Below, one piece after another: positions 33,015 to 42,273 of a DNA stretch of 64,000 nt. The notes under the pieces were generated by a model. That model was not told the origin of the DNA. It made no database searches and saw only the letters and a list, made by a program, of their open reading frames with translations. Source of the stretch: CBDDGJ01 sp965199285. GTDB taxonomy: Bacteria > Pseudomonadota > Alphaproteobacteria > RS24. Position 1 is the stretch's first letter. Each line of letters opens with the position of its first letter. The stretch spans positions 1,116,001-1,180,000 of the forward strand of contig OZ240687.1 of NCBI GenBank assembly GCA_965199285.1. The letters run 5' to 3'. The translations under genes were made by a program, and so were the position numbers.

Positions 33015-33926
33015 TCAAATTTTGGTTTTGCTGTTGACTGAAAAATCCTCATCGGTTAGCTCAGAGCGTAACAGATTATTATTGAGCGCTTGCAAAACCG
33101 GTGTAAGCGTCCGCTCATTAATAATTAGTTGCCCCTGATGATTAAATTGCAGACCCCAATTTCGAATTTGATTAAGCTGCTTTAGCTTCTTTATGCAATT
33201 TGGATCATTATAATATCCCGCCTGATGCAGAGCGATCAGTTTTTTTATATTTGGTTTATGATTGCCAATAAGCGTACCAAGCGTATCAAGACAATCAAAA
33301 ACTTGCACCTCTTGCGCTTGTAAATCTGCGATAATCTCATCGCGCGCTTTTAGCATCGCATCGCGATAATTTGTCGCTGTCTCGAAATTTTTCTTATAAG
33401 TGACATAGACACTGCCATCATAACAAAAAAAATCAAAATTCTGATCAATCCGGAAAATATTCTGATTTGCAGAAATCGTTAAATGGGTGCGGTCAAAACT
33501 TAAAAAATGTCCCGCCTGTTTTGTGTGCCAGTTTTTGATAAGATAGCGCATCGCAAAAAGCGGCCGCATATCATCGGCAAAATCAAACCGCACCAAATAG
33601 CTTTCCGCTTGCATTAATTCATCCGGCAAGTGCGCCGTTGTCGGACTATGATTTGTAATATGGTCTTGCCATTGGTCTGTCACCCTATTGGGAGGCGCAT
33701 ACATAATCTCATCATCTTGCAATTCGGCAAAATGGTCATATTCAATAATGGATTGCCGCTGTTTCAGAATCTGGCTGGCGATATTCCGAAACCGTTCGGC
33801 TAAATCATCATTAATGGCGACAAAAAGCGGCGATGAGCGTTTGGTCTTGACAATATATAATCTGATATTGATGGCATCTGATAAAGGCGGTATGTGCGCG
33901 TATTTTTGCTGATAAGCTGTCATCAC
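33015..33926 (-). CDS. kwaB: Kiwa defence protein KwaB, DUF4868
   Basis: A 303-residue protein that matches KwaB of the two-gene Kiwa anti-phage system by its DUF4868 core (about 120-250: MRYLIKNWHTKQAGHFLSFD, IFRIDQNFDFFCYDGSVYVTYKKNFETA) and by its neighbour. KwaB is a soluble protein that works with the membrane protein KwaA in a complex active at phage attachment or DNA entry and binds DNA. The gene starts 9 bases after kwaA. The region looks more A+T-rich than mutY and trxB around it, which fits acquisition of a defence cassette at this site. Identification is by sequence pattern and pairing, not by database search. Confidence 0.8.
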   Translation of the reverse strand: MMTAYQQKYAHIPPLSDAINIRLYIVKTKRSSPLFVAINDDLAERFRNIASQILKQRQSIIEYDHFAELQDDEIMYAPPNRVTDQWQDHITNHSPTTAHLPDELMQAESYLVRFDFADDMRPLFAMRYLIKNWHTKQAGHFLSFDRTHLTISANQNIFRIDQNFDFFCYDGSVYVTYKKNFETATNYRDAMLKARDEIIADLQAQEVQVFDCLDTLGTLIGNHKPNIKKLIALHQAGYYNDPNCIKKLKQLNQIRNWGLQFNHQGQLIINERTLTPVLQALNNNLLRSELTDEDFSVNSKTKI

Positions 33927-33935
33927 ATATTTCCT

Positions 33936-34517
33936 TTACTTCATGTCTCGCGGTTTTAAGAGCCATAAATCATCGGTTAAGGGGATGAGGCTATAGGGTT
34001 TTGTGCTGCGCAGATCGGTTGTGATATCAAGGGTTGTGGTTTTTTTCGCCAAACAAGTATAGGCATCGACCGCGCCTGTGCCGGAGCTTGCTTTTATATG
34101 AATAAGCCGATAACCACATAATAAAAATATCGGATTGGTAAATAAAACTTTGGCTTGCCAGCTCATCCAAAACAAAATCAGCATATAAAAGCCAAACGCA
34201 AACCAATGGCGGGTATCAGACAGATGACCGACCAAAAATGAAAACATGTAAGGGACGGAATAGGTCATAAGCTCATCCGAACGATTATCGACAGCGTGAA
34301 TGCGAATATAACTCACAATCTGGCGCGAATTGTGAAGGGTTTGATGCAGCGCGGCAAACACAAATAGACAGGCAAGCAGCGATATGCCGATCAGTGTCGG
34401 AATAAGCCAATGGGTGAAAAAATTGCCTTGCGGAATAAAATCAATAATCGCAAACACAATCGTCAATGGCGCATAGGCACTGATGAAGAGTGCCAGTGAT
34501 TTCAATAAATCAGACAT
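33936..34517 (-). CDS. kwaA: Kiwa defence protein KwaA, membrane subunit
   Basis: A 193-residue protein with four predicted membrane helices (about 6-27, 35-57, 85-100, 105-126). The patterns LALFISAYAPLTIVFAI, ELMTYSVPYMFSFLVGHL and FTNPIFLLCGYRLIHIKA resemble KwaA, and a small C-terminal cytoplasmic part follows. KwaA is the membrane sensor or scaffold of Kiwa. It lies directly upstream of kwaB on the same strand, the known order. A 59-bp gap separates it from trxB, in which I see no clear promoter. Without the kwaB partner the call would be weak; together they are convincing. Confidence 0.78.
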   Translation of the reverse strand: MSDLLKSLALFISAYAPLTIVFAIIDFIPQGNFFTHWLIPTLIGISLLACLFVFAALHQTLHNSRQIVSYIRIHAVDNRSDELMTYSVPYMFSFLVGHLSDTRHWFAFGFYMLILFWMSWQAKVLFTNPIFLLCGYRLIHIKASSGTGAVDAYTCLAKKTTTLDITTDLRSTKPYSLIPLTDDLWLLKPRDMK

Positions 34518-34576
34518 AGCCCATTATGCCCCCATCTGAGCATGTGGGTATATCTTTTGGCTTTTATTAAGTTTTT

Positions 34577-35515
34577 TTATGTTTCGGCGAGAAACCTCTC
34601 CGCCTCAAGTGCGGCCATGCATCCCATACCAGCAGCGGTGACAGCTTGGCGATAAATATCATCGCTCACATCGCCGGCGGCAAATACACCTTCGATTGAT
34701 GTCGCGGTACTATCCGGCGCGGTGACGAGATAGCCGCCTTGTTTGGTTGCAAGCTGATCGGCAAAAAGCGCGGTTGCCGGTGCATGCCCGATGGCAATAA
34801 AAATACCATCCGCCGCAATTTCTTGCAGTGCGCCATTTTCCGTATTTTTAAGCCGCGCGCCGGTCACCCCAAGCGGATTTTCATCGCCGAGAATTTCATC
34901 AATTTCTGTATTCCAAAGAATATCGATTTTTTCATGCGCAAACAGGCGTTGCTCAAGAATCTTCTCGCAGCGTAACGCATCACGGCGGTGGATGAGCGTC
35001 ACTTTGCTGGCAAAATTGGTGAGAAATAGCGCTTCTTCAACCGCCGTATTGCCGCCGCCAACAACCAGCACATGCTTGTCGCGATAGAAAAATCCATCAC
35101 ATGTCGCGCATGCCGATACACCAAAGCCCTGAAATTTTGTTTCGCTCGCAAGCCCCAACCATTTGGCTTGCGCACCGGTTGCGATAATCACTGTATCGGC
35201 GGTATAGACCGCGCCACTATCGCCCGTGCAGCGAAAAGGGCGGCTTGATAAATCTGCTTTGGTGATAATATCGGAAATAATTTCCGTGCCCACATGGGCG
35301 GCTTGCGCTTCCATCTGTTCCATCAACCATGGGCCCTGAATGGCTTCGGCAAAACCCGGGTAATTCTCAACATCAGTGGTGATGGTAAGTTGCCCACCTG
35401 GTTCGAGCCCGCGAATAAGAACCGGTTCAAGCATAGCACGCGCCGCATAAATGGCAGCCGTATAGCCAGCCGGCCCCGAACCAATAATCAGTAGTTTCGC
35501 ATGTCTTTCTTCCAT
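34577..35515 (-). CDS. trxB: Thioredoxin reductase
   Basis: A 312-residue TrxB: FAD motif LIIGSGPAGYTAAIYAARA, NADPH motif VVGGGNTAVEEALFL, the redox-active CATC (SACATCDGFFY) and the FAD motif GVFAAGDVSD. It keeps thioredoxin reduced with NADPH in the cytoplasm. The ATG at 35515 fits the usual N-terminus (MEERHAKLLIIGSG); a GTG at 35539 would overlap the upstream gene. Confidence 0.95.
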   Translation of the reverse strand: MEERHAKLLIIGSGPAGYTAAIYAARAMLEPVLIRGLEPGGQLTITTDVENYPGFAEAIQGPWLMEQMEAQAAHVGTEIISDIITKADLSSRPFRCTGDSGAVYTADTVIIATGAQAKWLGLASETKFQGFGVSACATCDGFFYRDKHVLVVGGGNTAVEEALFLTNFASKVTLIHRRDALRCEKILEQRLFAHEKIDILWNTEIDEILGDENPLGVTGARLKNTENGALQEIAADGIFIAIGHAPATALFADQLATKQGGYLVTAPDSTATSIEGVFAAGDVSDDIYRQAVTAAGMGCMAALEAERFLAET

Positions 35516-35520
35516 GCTGC

Positions 35521-36495
35521 TTATCTGCCGTGATTCCACGCTTCATAGCCAGCGAGAATTTTCGCGGTGATAATATCTGTATCATTACGGGGCGGGTTTT
35601 GCCATTCTGTAAGCTGTCCCGTGAAGGGGCGCGCCAAACCTTCCCTATAAAGTGCGGTTTGAAAATGACTGAATTTACTTGGCTTGCCCGCAAGCTCGAA
35701 TATATAAGTCGGCTTGCCGGCGATGAGCGCTTCACCCATCATATTCACACTGTCGGCGGTGACAATAAGCTGGTCTGATAATCCCAATATAGCGTGATAG
35801 GGATTCTCTTCACCCTTGCTAAATAGATAAAATCGATCTTGCGGCAGGCTTGCTCTTAGCATGGCAGCATAATCGGCAGGGGTGCGCCGCGACAGGGTGA
35901 TTAAGGGATACCATCCTTGCCCGCATAAATCAGCGAGCTTAAGAGCCAGTGATTGCCTCTCATCAGGGGTGAAATCATAAGCCTTATTCGCGCCGCCAAT
36001 CAGCACCCCAAGCCGTTTGCCTACTGATTCTGGCGGGCAGATATGCTGCCATTTTTGCGCTTCTGCTTTAATATGCGTAGCGGTTAAGCCATGTGGTGAT
36101 AGCAGAGTCTTTATCACATTCGCGCCGGTTATGCTGTCATGCGCGGGGGCCCATACCATATCAAAATAATGCGCCGCAATTTGTGGGTTTTGCAAATGCA
36201 CACAAAAACAATCTCCCGCCGCCGCGGTGCGGATATAGCGCGTATAGGGAACCCCTGAGCGGCCAACCGATATGGCGATATCGGGAAAAGGTGGCGCGAT
36301 AAGCGGGTCTTGCCACGCCCCGAAAAGAGCCGGATAAAAAGGCGCAAAAATGCCCCATAACCAATGCGGCGTGACATGGATAAGCCGGCTTTTGCCGCCA
36401 CGCGCTTGAATAAGCGCATCAGCAATGCCTTGCGCCTGCACATCCATGCCCTTAGCGCCATTTGTAATCAGCCATATGGTAAGGTCTGTTTTCAT
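35521..36495 (-). CDS. ELM1/GtrOC1 family protein
   Basis: A 324-residue protein of the family named after plant mitochondrial fission ELM1, common in alphaproteobacteria. It resembles GT-B glycosyltransferases: WLITNGAKGMDVQAQGIADAL near the start, LGVLIGGANKAYDFTPDE in the middle, and the nucleotide-sugar-like loop ILGLSDQLIVTADSVNMMGEAL near the end. A role in surface polysaccharide synthesis has been suggested for relatives (GtrOC1), but no activity is established. It lies six bases before trxB and may be co-transcribed with it. Confidence 0.85.
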   Translation of the reverse strand: MKTDLTIWLITNGAKGMDVQAQGIADALIQARGGKSRLIHVTPHWLWGIFAPFYPALFGAWQDPLIAPPFPDIAISVGRSGVPYTRYIRTAAAGDCFCVHLQNPQIAAHYFDMVWAPAHDSITGANVIKTLLSPHGLTATHIKAEAQKWQHICPPESVGKRLGVLIGGANKAYDFTPDERQSLALKLADLCGQGWYPLITLSRRTPADYAAMLRASLPQDRFYLFSKGEENPYHAILGLSDQLIVTADSVNMMGEALIAGKPTYIFELAGKPSKFSHFQTALYREGLARPFTGQLTEWQNPPRNDTDIITAKILAGYEAWNHGR

Positions 36496-36572
36496 AAATT
36501 ACATATTGTGATAATAATATTATCCTGCTTATAATTATGCTATAGGCTTATTACTGAGAGGATGCAAGCAAG

Positions 36573-37034
36573 ATGAAACCGCTCGACGACATAGACAGAA
36601 AAATTCTGGCGATTTTGCAAGCCGAAGGGCGGATTAGCAATATTGATTTGGCACGCCGCATTCATATGTCAGCGCCGCCTTGCTTGCGACGGGTAAGAGC
36701 GCTTGAAGAGGCAGGCTATATTCAAGGCTTTCATGCTGACCTTGATGGCAAAAAACTTGGCTTTGGGGTTACAGTGTTTGCGATGGTCGAACTTGCCAGC
36801 CAAGCCGAAGCTGATTTGCAAGCCTTTGAGAATTTGGTGCAGCAATGGGATGAGGTGCGCGAGTGCCATATGTTGAATGGCGAGATTGATTTTATTTTGA
36901 AATGCGTGGCGCGGGATTTGGAAGAGTTTCAAACCTTTCTCACCCAGAAATTAACCCCTGCGCCCAATGTGGCGCATGTCAAAACCTCATTTCGGATTCG
37001 GAACTCAAAATATGAAACCGGCGTACCGGTTTAA
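36573..37034 (+). CDS. Lrp/AsnC family transcriptional regulator
   Basis: A 153-residue Lrp/AsnC regulator: N-terminal helix-turn-helix (DDIDRKILAILQAEGRISNIDLARRIHMSAPPCLRRVRALEEAGYI) and a C-terminal RAM/ACT-like ligand domain (FGVTVFAMVELASQAE..., CHMLNGEIDFILKCVARDLEEFQTFL). Such proteins sense amino acids and form octamers on DNA. It is divergent from the ELM1-like gene. The last codons (KYETGVPV) belong to the first copy of a 30-bp direct repeat. Confidence 0.92.
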   Translation: MKPLDDIDRKILAILQAEGRISNIDLARRIHMSAPPCLRRVRALEEAGYIQGFHADLDGKKLGFGVTVFAMVELASQAEADLQAFENLVQQWDEVRECHMLNGEIDFILKCVARDLEEFQTFLTQKLTPAPNVAHVKTSFRIRNSKYETGVPV

Positions 37035-37067
37035 GGCAAAATATGAAACCAGCGTGCCGGTTTAAGG
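37007..37067 (+). repeat. Two 30-bp direct repeats at the 3' end of the Lrp gene
   Basis: Copies at 37007-37036 and 37038-37067 differ at two positions. The first encodes the Lrp C-terminus and stop; the second repeats it as untranslated sequence. The first copy contains the perfect inverted repeat AAACCGG-CGTA-CCGGTTT (7-bp stem), the second a slightly imperfect one. They may serve as a hairpin transcript end. Confidence 0.8.
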
Positions 37068-37098
37068 ATGATAAAACGGCTTTTTTAAGGTAAGACCT

Positions 37099-38268
37099 TT
37101 AAGATAGGGATTTTACGAAATCCCGTATCTCATTGACAAAAACTTCGCCCGATTCCATCGCGGCGAAATGCCCCCACTCTGGATAATCCTGCCAATGAGT
37201 GACATGATAGCCGACCTCCACCATCCGGCGCGGCGGGAATTTCAAAAACGGGTCATGATAGGCGGCAATGCCAGTTGGTACAGTCACCTTTTCGCCAGTG
37301 GGAATTGCAGGTGGATTATGCACATAGGCATAATAAAACCAAATTGACGTATTAAAGCTGCGGGTAAGCAGATAGACCATCACATTATCAAGCAACTGGT
37401 CTTTGCTATAACGGCTTTCAATATTGCCCGCTTCGGGAAGCACGCTCCAGCCATAAAATTTTTCAACAATCCACGCGCATGTGCCGACCGGACTATCCAT
37501 CATCGCATAGGATAGGCTTTGCGGCTTGGTGCTTTGGACATGAAGATAACCGCCTTCCGCCGCCATTAGCAGTTGCGCGTCGGTTATCCAATCAATTTCT
37601 TCTTGCGTTTCGGGCTTGGCATCAGCCACGCGCAAGCCATACATATTAAGGTGAATGGCCTCACAGCCGCCGCCTTGATGGGCGCTATGCGATAGACCAA
37701 GACAGCCCGTCACCACGCTGCCCCAATCCCCGCCTTGCGCAATATAGGATGGAATATCCAAAACCTCCCGCATCAGCCTATCCCACAGCGCCGCCGTTTC
37801 CTGCGGGCCAATGGGGGTTTTTGGTTTTCCCGAAAACCCATAACCCGGTAGCGAGGGGCAGATAATGGTGAGCCCGTCTTCTGGGTCGCCGCCAAACTCT
37901 TCCGGATGCGCGAGGGGGCGAATAATATCAATAAATTCTAACACCGAACCCGGCCAGCCATGCGTCATTAAAACAGGTTTCGGATTGCTGCCAGAGCCTT
38001 GCTCATAAATAAAATGCACCTGCATGCCGTCAATTTCAGCGATATAATTATCAAAACTGTTAAGCCGCGCCTCAACCCGCCGCCAATCATAATCGCTTTG
38101 CCAATAGGCGCATAGCTCTTGCAGATAGCGCATATCCGCACCATAGGCCCAACGGTCACCGCCCGCCGCAATCTCCGGCATTTCATGCCATTGATAATCC
38201 CTCACGCGGGTGATGATCTGGTCAATCGCAGCTTGATCGATTTGAATTGTAAATGGCTCTGCTTTCAT
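37099..38268 (-). CDS. Epoxide hydrolase, alpha/beta hydrolase fold with EHN domain
   Basis: A 389-residue epoxide hydrolase of the microsomal type. The N-terminal EHN domain (about 5-110) precedes the alpha/beta hydrolase core: oxyanion HGWPGS, nucleophile Asp in AQGGDWGSVV, and a C-terminal histidine in PEWGHFAAMESGE. It opens epoxides to diols in the cytoplasm or at the membrane. Natural substrate unknown. It is convergent with the Lrp gene and follows secA by 26 bp. It is not adjacent to the styrene-oxide-isomerase-like gene, though both imply epoxide chemistry. Confidence 0.9.
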   Translation of the reverse strand: MKAEPFTIQIDQAAIDQIITRVRDYQWHEMPEIAAGGDRWAYGADMRYLQELCAYWQSDYDWRRVEARLNSFDNYIAEIDGMQVHFIYEQGSGSNPKPVLMTHGWPGSVLEFIDIIRPLAHPEEFGGDPEDGLTIICPSLPGYGFSGKPKTPIGPQETAALWDRLMREVLDIPSYIAQGGDWGSVVTGCLGLSHSAHQGGGCEAIHLNMYGLRVADAKPETQEEIDWITDAQLLMAAEGGYLHVQSTKPQSLSYAMMDSPVGTCAWIVEKFYGWSVLPEAGNIESRYSKDQLLDNVMVYLLTRSFNTSIWFYYAYVHNPPAIPTGEKVTVPTGIAAYHDPFLKFPPRRMVEVGYHVTHWQDYPEWGHFAAMESGEVFVNEIRDFVKSLS

Positions 38269-38294
38269 TATTTTGCCCTCTATCTAATAGCACC

Positions 38295-40931
38295 CTACCT
38301 TATAGCACCATGACAATGCTTAAATTTTTTGCCAGACCCACAAGGGCAGGGCGCATTGCGCGGCACTTTACCGAAAGATTGGGCAGGTGCAGGGGTTTGA
38401 TTATCGGGGGTGGGTGTTTCTAATGCAGGCGCTTCTTCTATGCCTACCACCCGCGCAAGATGGGTGCAGACATCAAGCCGCAAATCCTCCAATAATTCGG
38501 AAAACAGCGTAAAGGCTTCCAGCTTATATTCATTGAGCGGGTCACGCTGGCCAAAAGCGCGCAAGCCAACAATTTGCCGCAAATGCTCGAGCCGCAATAA
38601 ATGTTCTTTCCACTGCATATCAAGCGTTTGCAATAAGATTGTCTTTTCAATATAGCGCATTTGTGGCGCGCCAATATCCACCGCTTGCCGCGCCGCCGCA
38701 TTATCAATTTCATCATAAAGCCGTTGGCGCATTTCACCATCGGCAACGCCTTCTTCCTGCGTCCAGTCGGAAAGTGGCAAAGAGAGATTGAAAATTTCCT
38801 GAATTTTCGTATCCAGCCCGTCAATATCCCATTCATCAATATAAGATTTTTCGGGAATATGCACCGCCACCAGCTCGGCAATAATATCATGCCGCATATC
38901 GCGAATATTCTCGCTCACATCATCGGCGCTCATAAATTCAACCCGCTGCTCGAACACCACTTTGCGTTGGTCATTCATCACATCATCAAATTTAAGCACA
39001 TGTTTGCGGGCATCAAAATTATGCGCTTCGACCTTTTTTTGCGCCCGTTCCAACGCCTTATTAATCCATGGATGAATAATGGCTTCGCCTTCTTTTAGCC
39101 CTAAGCGCTTGAGCATACCATCCATCCGGTCAGTGCCGAAAATCCGCATTAAATCATCTTCAAGGCTTAGGAAAAAGCGCGATTGCCCAGGGTCTCCCTG
39201 TCGGCCAGAGCGGCCGCGTAATTGATTATCAATCCGCCGGCTTTCATGCCGTTCCGTGCCAATCACGCATAAGCCCCCTGCCTCTAGCGCTTGTTGCTTT
39301 GCGGTCTCAACCTCTTGGCTTATTTTTGCCTGCAATATGGCGCGTTTTTCATCCCCCATATCGGCAGGGATTTCTTCCGCCAGTCGCATGTCCAAATTGC
39401 CGCCAAGTTGAATATCGGTGCCGCGTCCGGCCATATTGGTGGCAATGGTCACCGCCCCTGGCACGCCCGCTTGCGCGATAATATGCGCTTCTTGCTCATG
39501 ATAGCGGGCGTTTAATACTTGATGCGGAATTTTTTGCTTCTTCAGCATGCCTGCCAAAAGCTCAGATTTCTCAATGCTGGTCGTACCAACCAAAACCGGC
39601 TGTTTACGCGCTTGGCATTGTTCTATCATCTCCAGCACGGCCTGATATTTTTCTGCTGCGGTGCGATAAATCTCATCATCATCATCCAACCGCGCGACTG
39701 CGAGATTGGTCGGAACCTCAACCACTTCAAGCCCGTAAATATCCATAAATTCTTCCGCTTCGGTAAGCGCCGTGCCGGTCATCCCCGATAGCTTGTCATA
39801 AAGGCGGAAATAATTTTGATAAGTGACGGAAGCAATGGTCTGATTTTCAGGTTGAATGGGAACCGATTCTTTCGCCTCGAGCGCTTGATGCAAACCATCC
39901 GAAAAGCGGCGGCCTTCCATCATTCTGCCGGTAAATTCATCGATAAGCATCACTTGTCCGGCATTGCCTGCGCCCATCACAATATAATCCTTATCCTTAC
40001 TAAATAATTTATGCGCCCGCAACGCATTGGTGACATGATGCACCAGCGCGATATTTTGCGTGTCATAAATTGAGCCCTCAGCCTCCAACAGACCAGCATT
40101 TTTAAGCAAATCTTCAATCCGCTCATTGCCCGCATCGGTAAGGGTGGCGGCTTTTTGCTTTTCATCAATCTCATAATCATCTTCGCTAAGCGCAGGGATG
40201 AAGCGGTCAATCGCCACATAGAGATCGGTTTTATCTTCCACCGGACCAGACAGAATAAGCGGGGTGCGCGCTTCATCGATTAAAATACTATCCACCTCAT
40301 CGACAATCGCAAAGCCATGCCCGCGCTGCACCATATCTTCCATCCGGTGCTGCATATTATCGCGCAAATAATCAAACGCATATTCATTATTAGTGCCATA
40401 AGTAATATCCGCCTGATAAGCAGCGCGGCGTTCATCATCCCGCATGCCGCTCACCACACAGCCAACCGATAGGCCGAGAAATTCATGCACCGCACCCATC
40501 CATTGAGAGTCACGCTTGGCAAGATAATCATTCACCGTCACCACATGAACCGGCTTGCCGGATAAAGCGTTTAGATAGCACGGCAGGGTGGCGACCAGCG
40601 TCTTGCCCTCACCAGTTTTCATTTCAGAAATATTGCCTTCATGCAGCACCATGCCGCCAATCAGCTGGACATCAAAGGGGCGCATATTCAGCACCCGCTT
40701 TGCCGCCTCGCGCACCGTTGCAAAGGCAGGCGCTAATAAATCATCCAGCCCCGCACCCTCATCAAGGGCAGCGCGAAACATATCGGTTTTTGCCCGCAAT
40801 TCATCATCCGAAAGCGCCGCCATTTCAGCTTCCAGCCCATTTATATCGTTTAAGCGCGCGTGATATTGCTTCAATCGGCGCTCATTCGAAGAGCCGAAAA
40901 GATTGCTTAAAAATGCCCCAAATTTTGCCAT
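38295..40931 (-). CDS. secA: Protein translocase ATPase SecA
   Basis: An 878-residue SecA, the motor that pushes preproteins through SecYEG. Walker A MKTGEGKTLVATLP, the DEAD-like IVDEVDSILIDEARTPLI, preprotein cross-linking domain, second ATPase domain with TNMAGRGTDIQLGG and GRSGRQGDPGQSRFFLS, the helical wing, and a C-terminal linker ending in the zinc motif CPCGSGKKFKHCHG. Length and domain order are normal. Divergent from argJ (88-bp gap). Confidence 0.98.
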   Translation of the reverse strand: MAKFGAFLSNLFGSSNERRLKQYHARLNDINGLEAEMAALSDDELRAKTDMFRAALDEGAGLDDLLAPAFATVREAAKRVLNMRPFDVQLIGGMVLHEGNISEMKTGEGKTLVATLPCYLNALSGKPVHVVTVNDYLAKRDSQWMGAVHEFLGLSVGCVVSGMRDDERRAAYQADITYGTNNEYAFDYLRDNMQHRMEDMVQRGHGFAIVDEVDSILIDEARTPLILSGPVEDKTDLYVAIDRFIPALSEDDYEIDEKQKAATLTDAGNERIEDLLKNAGLLEAEGSIYDTQNIALVHHVTNALRAHKLFSKDKDYIVMGAGNAGQVMLIDEFTGRMMEGRRFSDGLHQALEAKESVPIQPENQTIASVTYQNYFRLYDKLSGMTGTALTEAEEFMDIYGLEVVEVPTNLAVARLDDDDEIYRTAAEKYQAVLEMIEQCQARKQPVLVGTTSIEKSELLAGMLKKQKIPHQVLNARYHEQEAHIIAQAGVPGAVTIATNMAGRGTDIQLGGNLDMRLAEEIPADMGDEKRAILQAKISQEVETAKQQALEAGGLCVIGTERHESRRIDNQLRGRSGRQGDPGQSRFFLSLEDDLMRIFGTDRMDGMLKRLGLKEGEAIIHPWINKALERAQKKVEAHNFDARKHVLKFDDVMNDQRKVVFEQRVEFMSADDVSENIRDMRHDIIAELVAVHIPEKSYIDEWDIDGLDTKIQEIFNLSLPLSDWTQEEGVADGEMRQRLYDEIDNAAARQAVDIGAPQMRYIEKTILLQTLDMQWKEHLLRLEHLRQIVGLRAFGQRDPLNEYKLEAFTLFSELLEDLRLDVCTHLARVVGIEEAPALETPTPDNQTPAPAQSFGKVPRNAPCPCGSGKKFKHCHGAIR

Positions 40932-41019
40932 AAAAATCCTTTGCTTTTGTTCATGTAAGGTGGCTTTGCGCGCTTGTCAATCTTCTGGTCAAAGAGTTTT
41001 TTCCATGATATAGCGGGGC

Positions 41020-42273
41020 ATGAATAAATTACCCACATCGCCACTTGCGCCAAAGCGTTTCGCATCCCTGCCGCCGATTGAAGGGGTGGAATTTGCAGTT
41101 GCCAAAACCGGCTCATACTATCAGGGGCGGGATGATTTTTTGATGATGAAATTTGCCAAAGGCAGCACGGTTGCGGGCATGTTTAGCAAGACCAGCATGC
41201 CCAGCACGGCGGTGGATTTATGCCGCCAGCATCTAGCGCGAAGCAAAGGCAAGATTCGTGGTCTTGTCGTAAACGCTGGCAATGCAAATGCGTTTACCGG
41301 CAAGGCAGGGGCAAAAGCCAGCCATGCCATTACCGCACATGCGGCGCGGGAATTTGGCTGCGCGCCCGAAAATATTCTCATTGCTTCCACCGGCGTGATT
41401 GGTAAACTTCTCGAACCTGCACCGTTTCTTGCCGCGCTTTCTGATTATAAGCCTGTCAAAAGCTGGCGGCGGGCGGCATCGGCAATCATGACCACAGATA
41501 CATTTGCCAAAGGGGTCACGCGGCGTGCCAAATTCGGCAGGCAGATAGTGACGATAAATGTCATCGCCAAAGGCTCCGGCATGGTCGCGCCGGATATGAA
41601 CACAATGCTCGCTTTTGCTTTTACCGATGCGGCAATTCCGGCAGGCATATTAAAGTCGCTCATCCGCGATGCGACGGCGGAAAGTTTTAATGCCATCACG
41701 GTTGATAGTGACCGCTCAACCTCTGACACTTTATTATTGGTCGCAACAGGGGCGAAAAAATGCGTCTCCGCTTCCGACGGCGCGCCCTTGCGTAGCGCGA
41801 AAGATAAACGCCTCGCGCCATTTAAGCGGGCTTTACATGATGCTTTGCAAGAGGCTGCCATTCAAGTGGTGAGCGATGGCGAAGGCGCAAGCAAGCTGAT
41901 GACGATAAATATTAGCGGCGCGGTTGACGCTGCTTCAGCGCGCCAGATTGGCTTGAGCATTGGCAATTCACCCCTCGTCAAAACCGCGATTGCCGGTGAG
42001 GACGCAAATTGGGGGCGGATTGTGATGGCAGTTGGAAAATCAGGTGAACCGGCGAACCGAGACCGGATGTCGATTAAGATTGGCGGGCATGTGATTGCCA
42101 AAAATGGCCGCGCGATTGCAGGCTATGATGAAACCCCGATTGCCCGCCACTTAAAACAAAAACACATTCAGATAGATGTCAATGTCGGGATGCGCGGCAA
42201 GGGCACGGCGCGGATATGGGCGTGCGACCTCACACATGGATATATTTCAATAAATGCCGACTATCGCAGCTAA
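41020..42273 (+). CDS. argJ: Bifunctional ornithine acetyltransferase / N-acetylglutamate synthase
   Basis: A 417-residue ArgJ of arginine biosynthesis. It is a self-cleaving Ntn-type enzyme that recycles the acetyl group from N-acetylornithine to glutamate and may also use acetyl-CoA. The cleavage site is GMVAPDMNTMLAF, with Thr as nucleophile; Asn stands where Ala is most common. Other motifs: VNAGNANAFTGKAG, STGVIG, ITVDSDRSTSDT and EDANWGRIVMAVGKSG. Its stop lies 20 bp inside the mutT gene. Confidence 0.96.
   Translation: MNKLPTSPLAPKRFASLPPIEGVEFAVAKTGSYYQGRDDFLMMKFAKGSTVAGMFSKTSMPSTAVDLCRQHLARSKGKIRGLVVNAGNANAFTGKAGAKASHAITAHAAREFGCAPENILIASTGVIGKLLEPAPFLAALSDYKPVKSWRRAASAIMTTDTFAKGVTRRAKFGRQIVTINVIAKGSGMVAPDMNTMLAFAFTDAAIPAGILKSLIRDATAESFNAITVDSDRSTSDTLLLVATGAKKCVSASDGAPLRSAKDKRLAPFKRALHDALQEAAIQVVSDGEGASKLMTINISGAVDAASARQIGLSIGNSPLVKTAIAGEDANWGRIVMAVGKSGEPANRDRMSIKIGGHVIAKNGRAIAGYDETPIARHLKQKHIQIDVNVGMRGKGTARIWACDLTHGYISINADYRS

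Noticed and set aside
37007..37067. CRISPR array
   Set aside because: There are only two copies separated by one base, no spacers and no cas genes.
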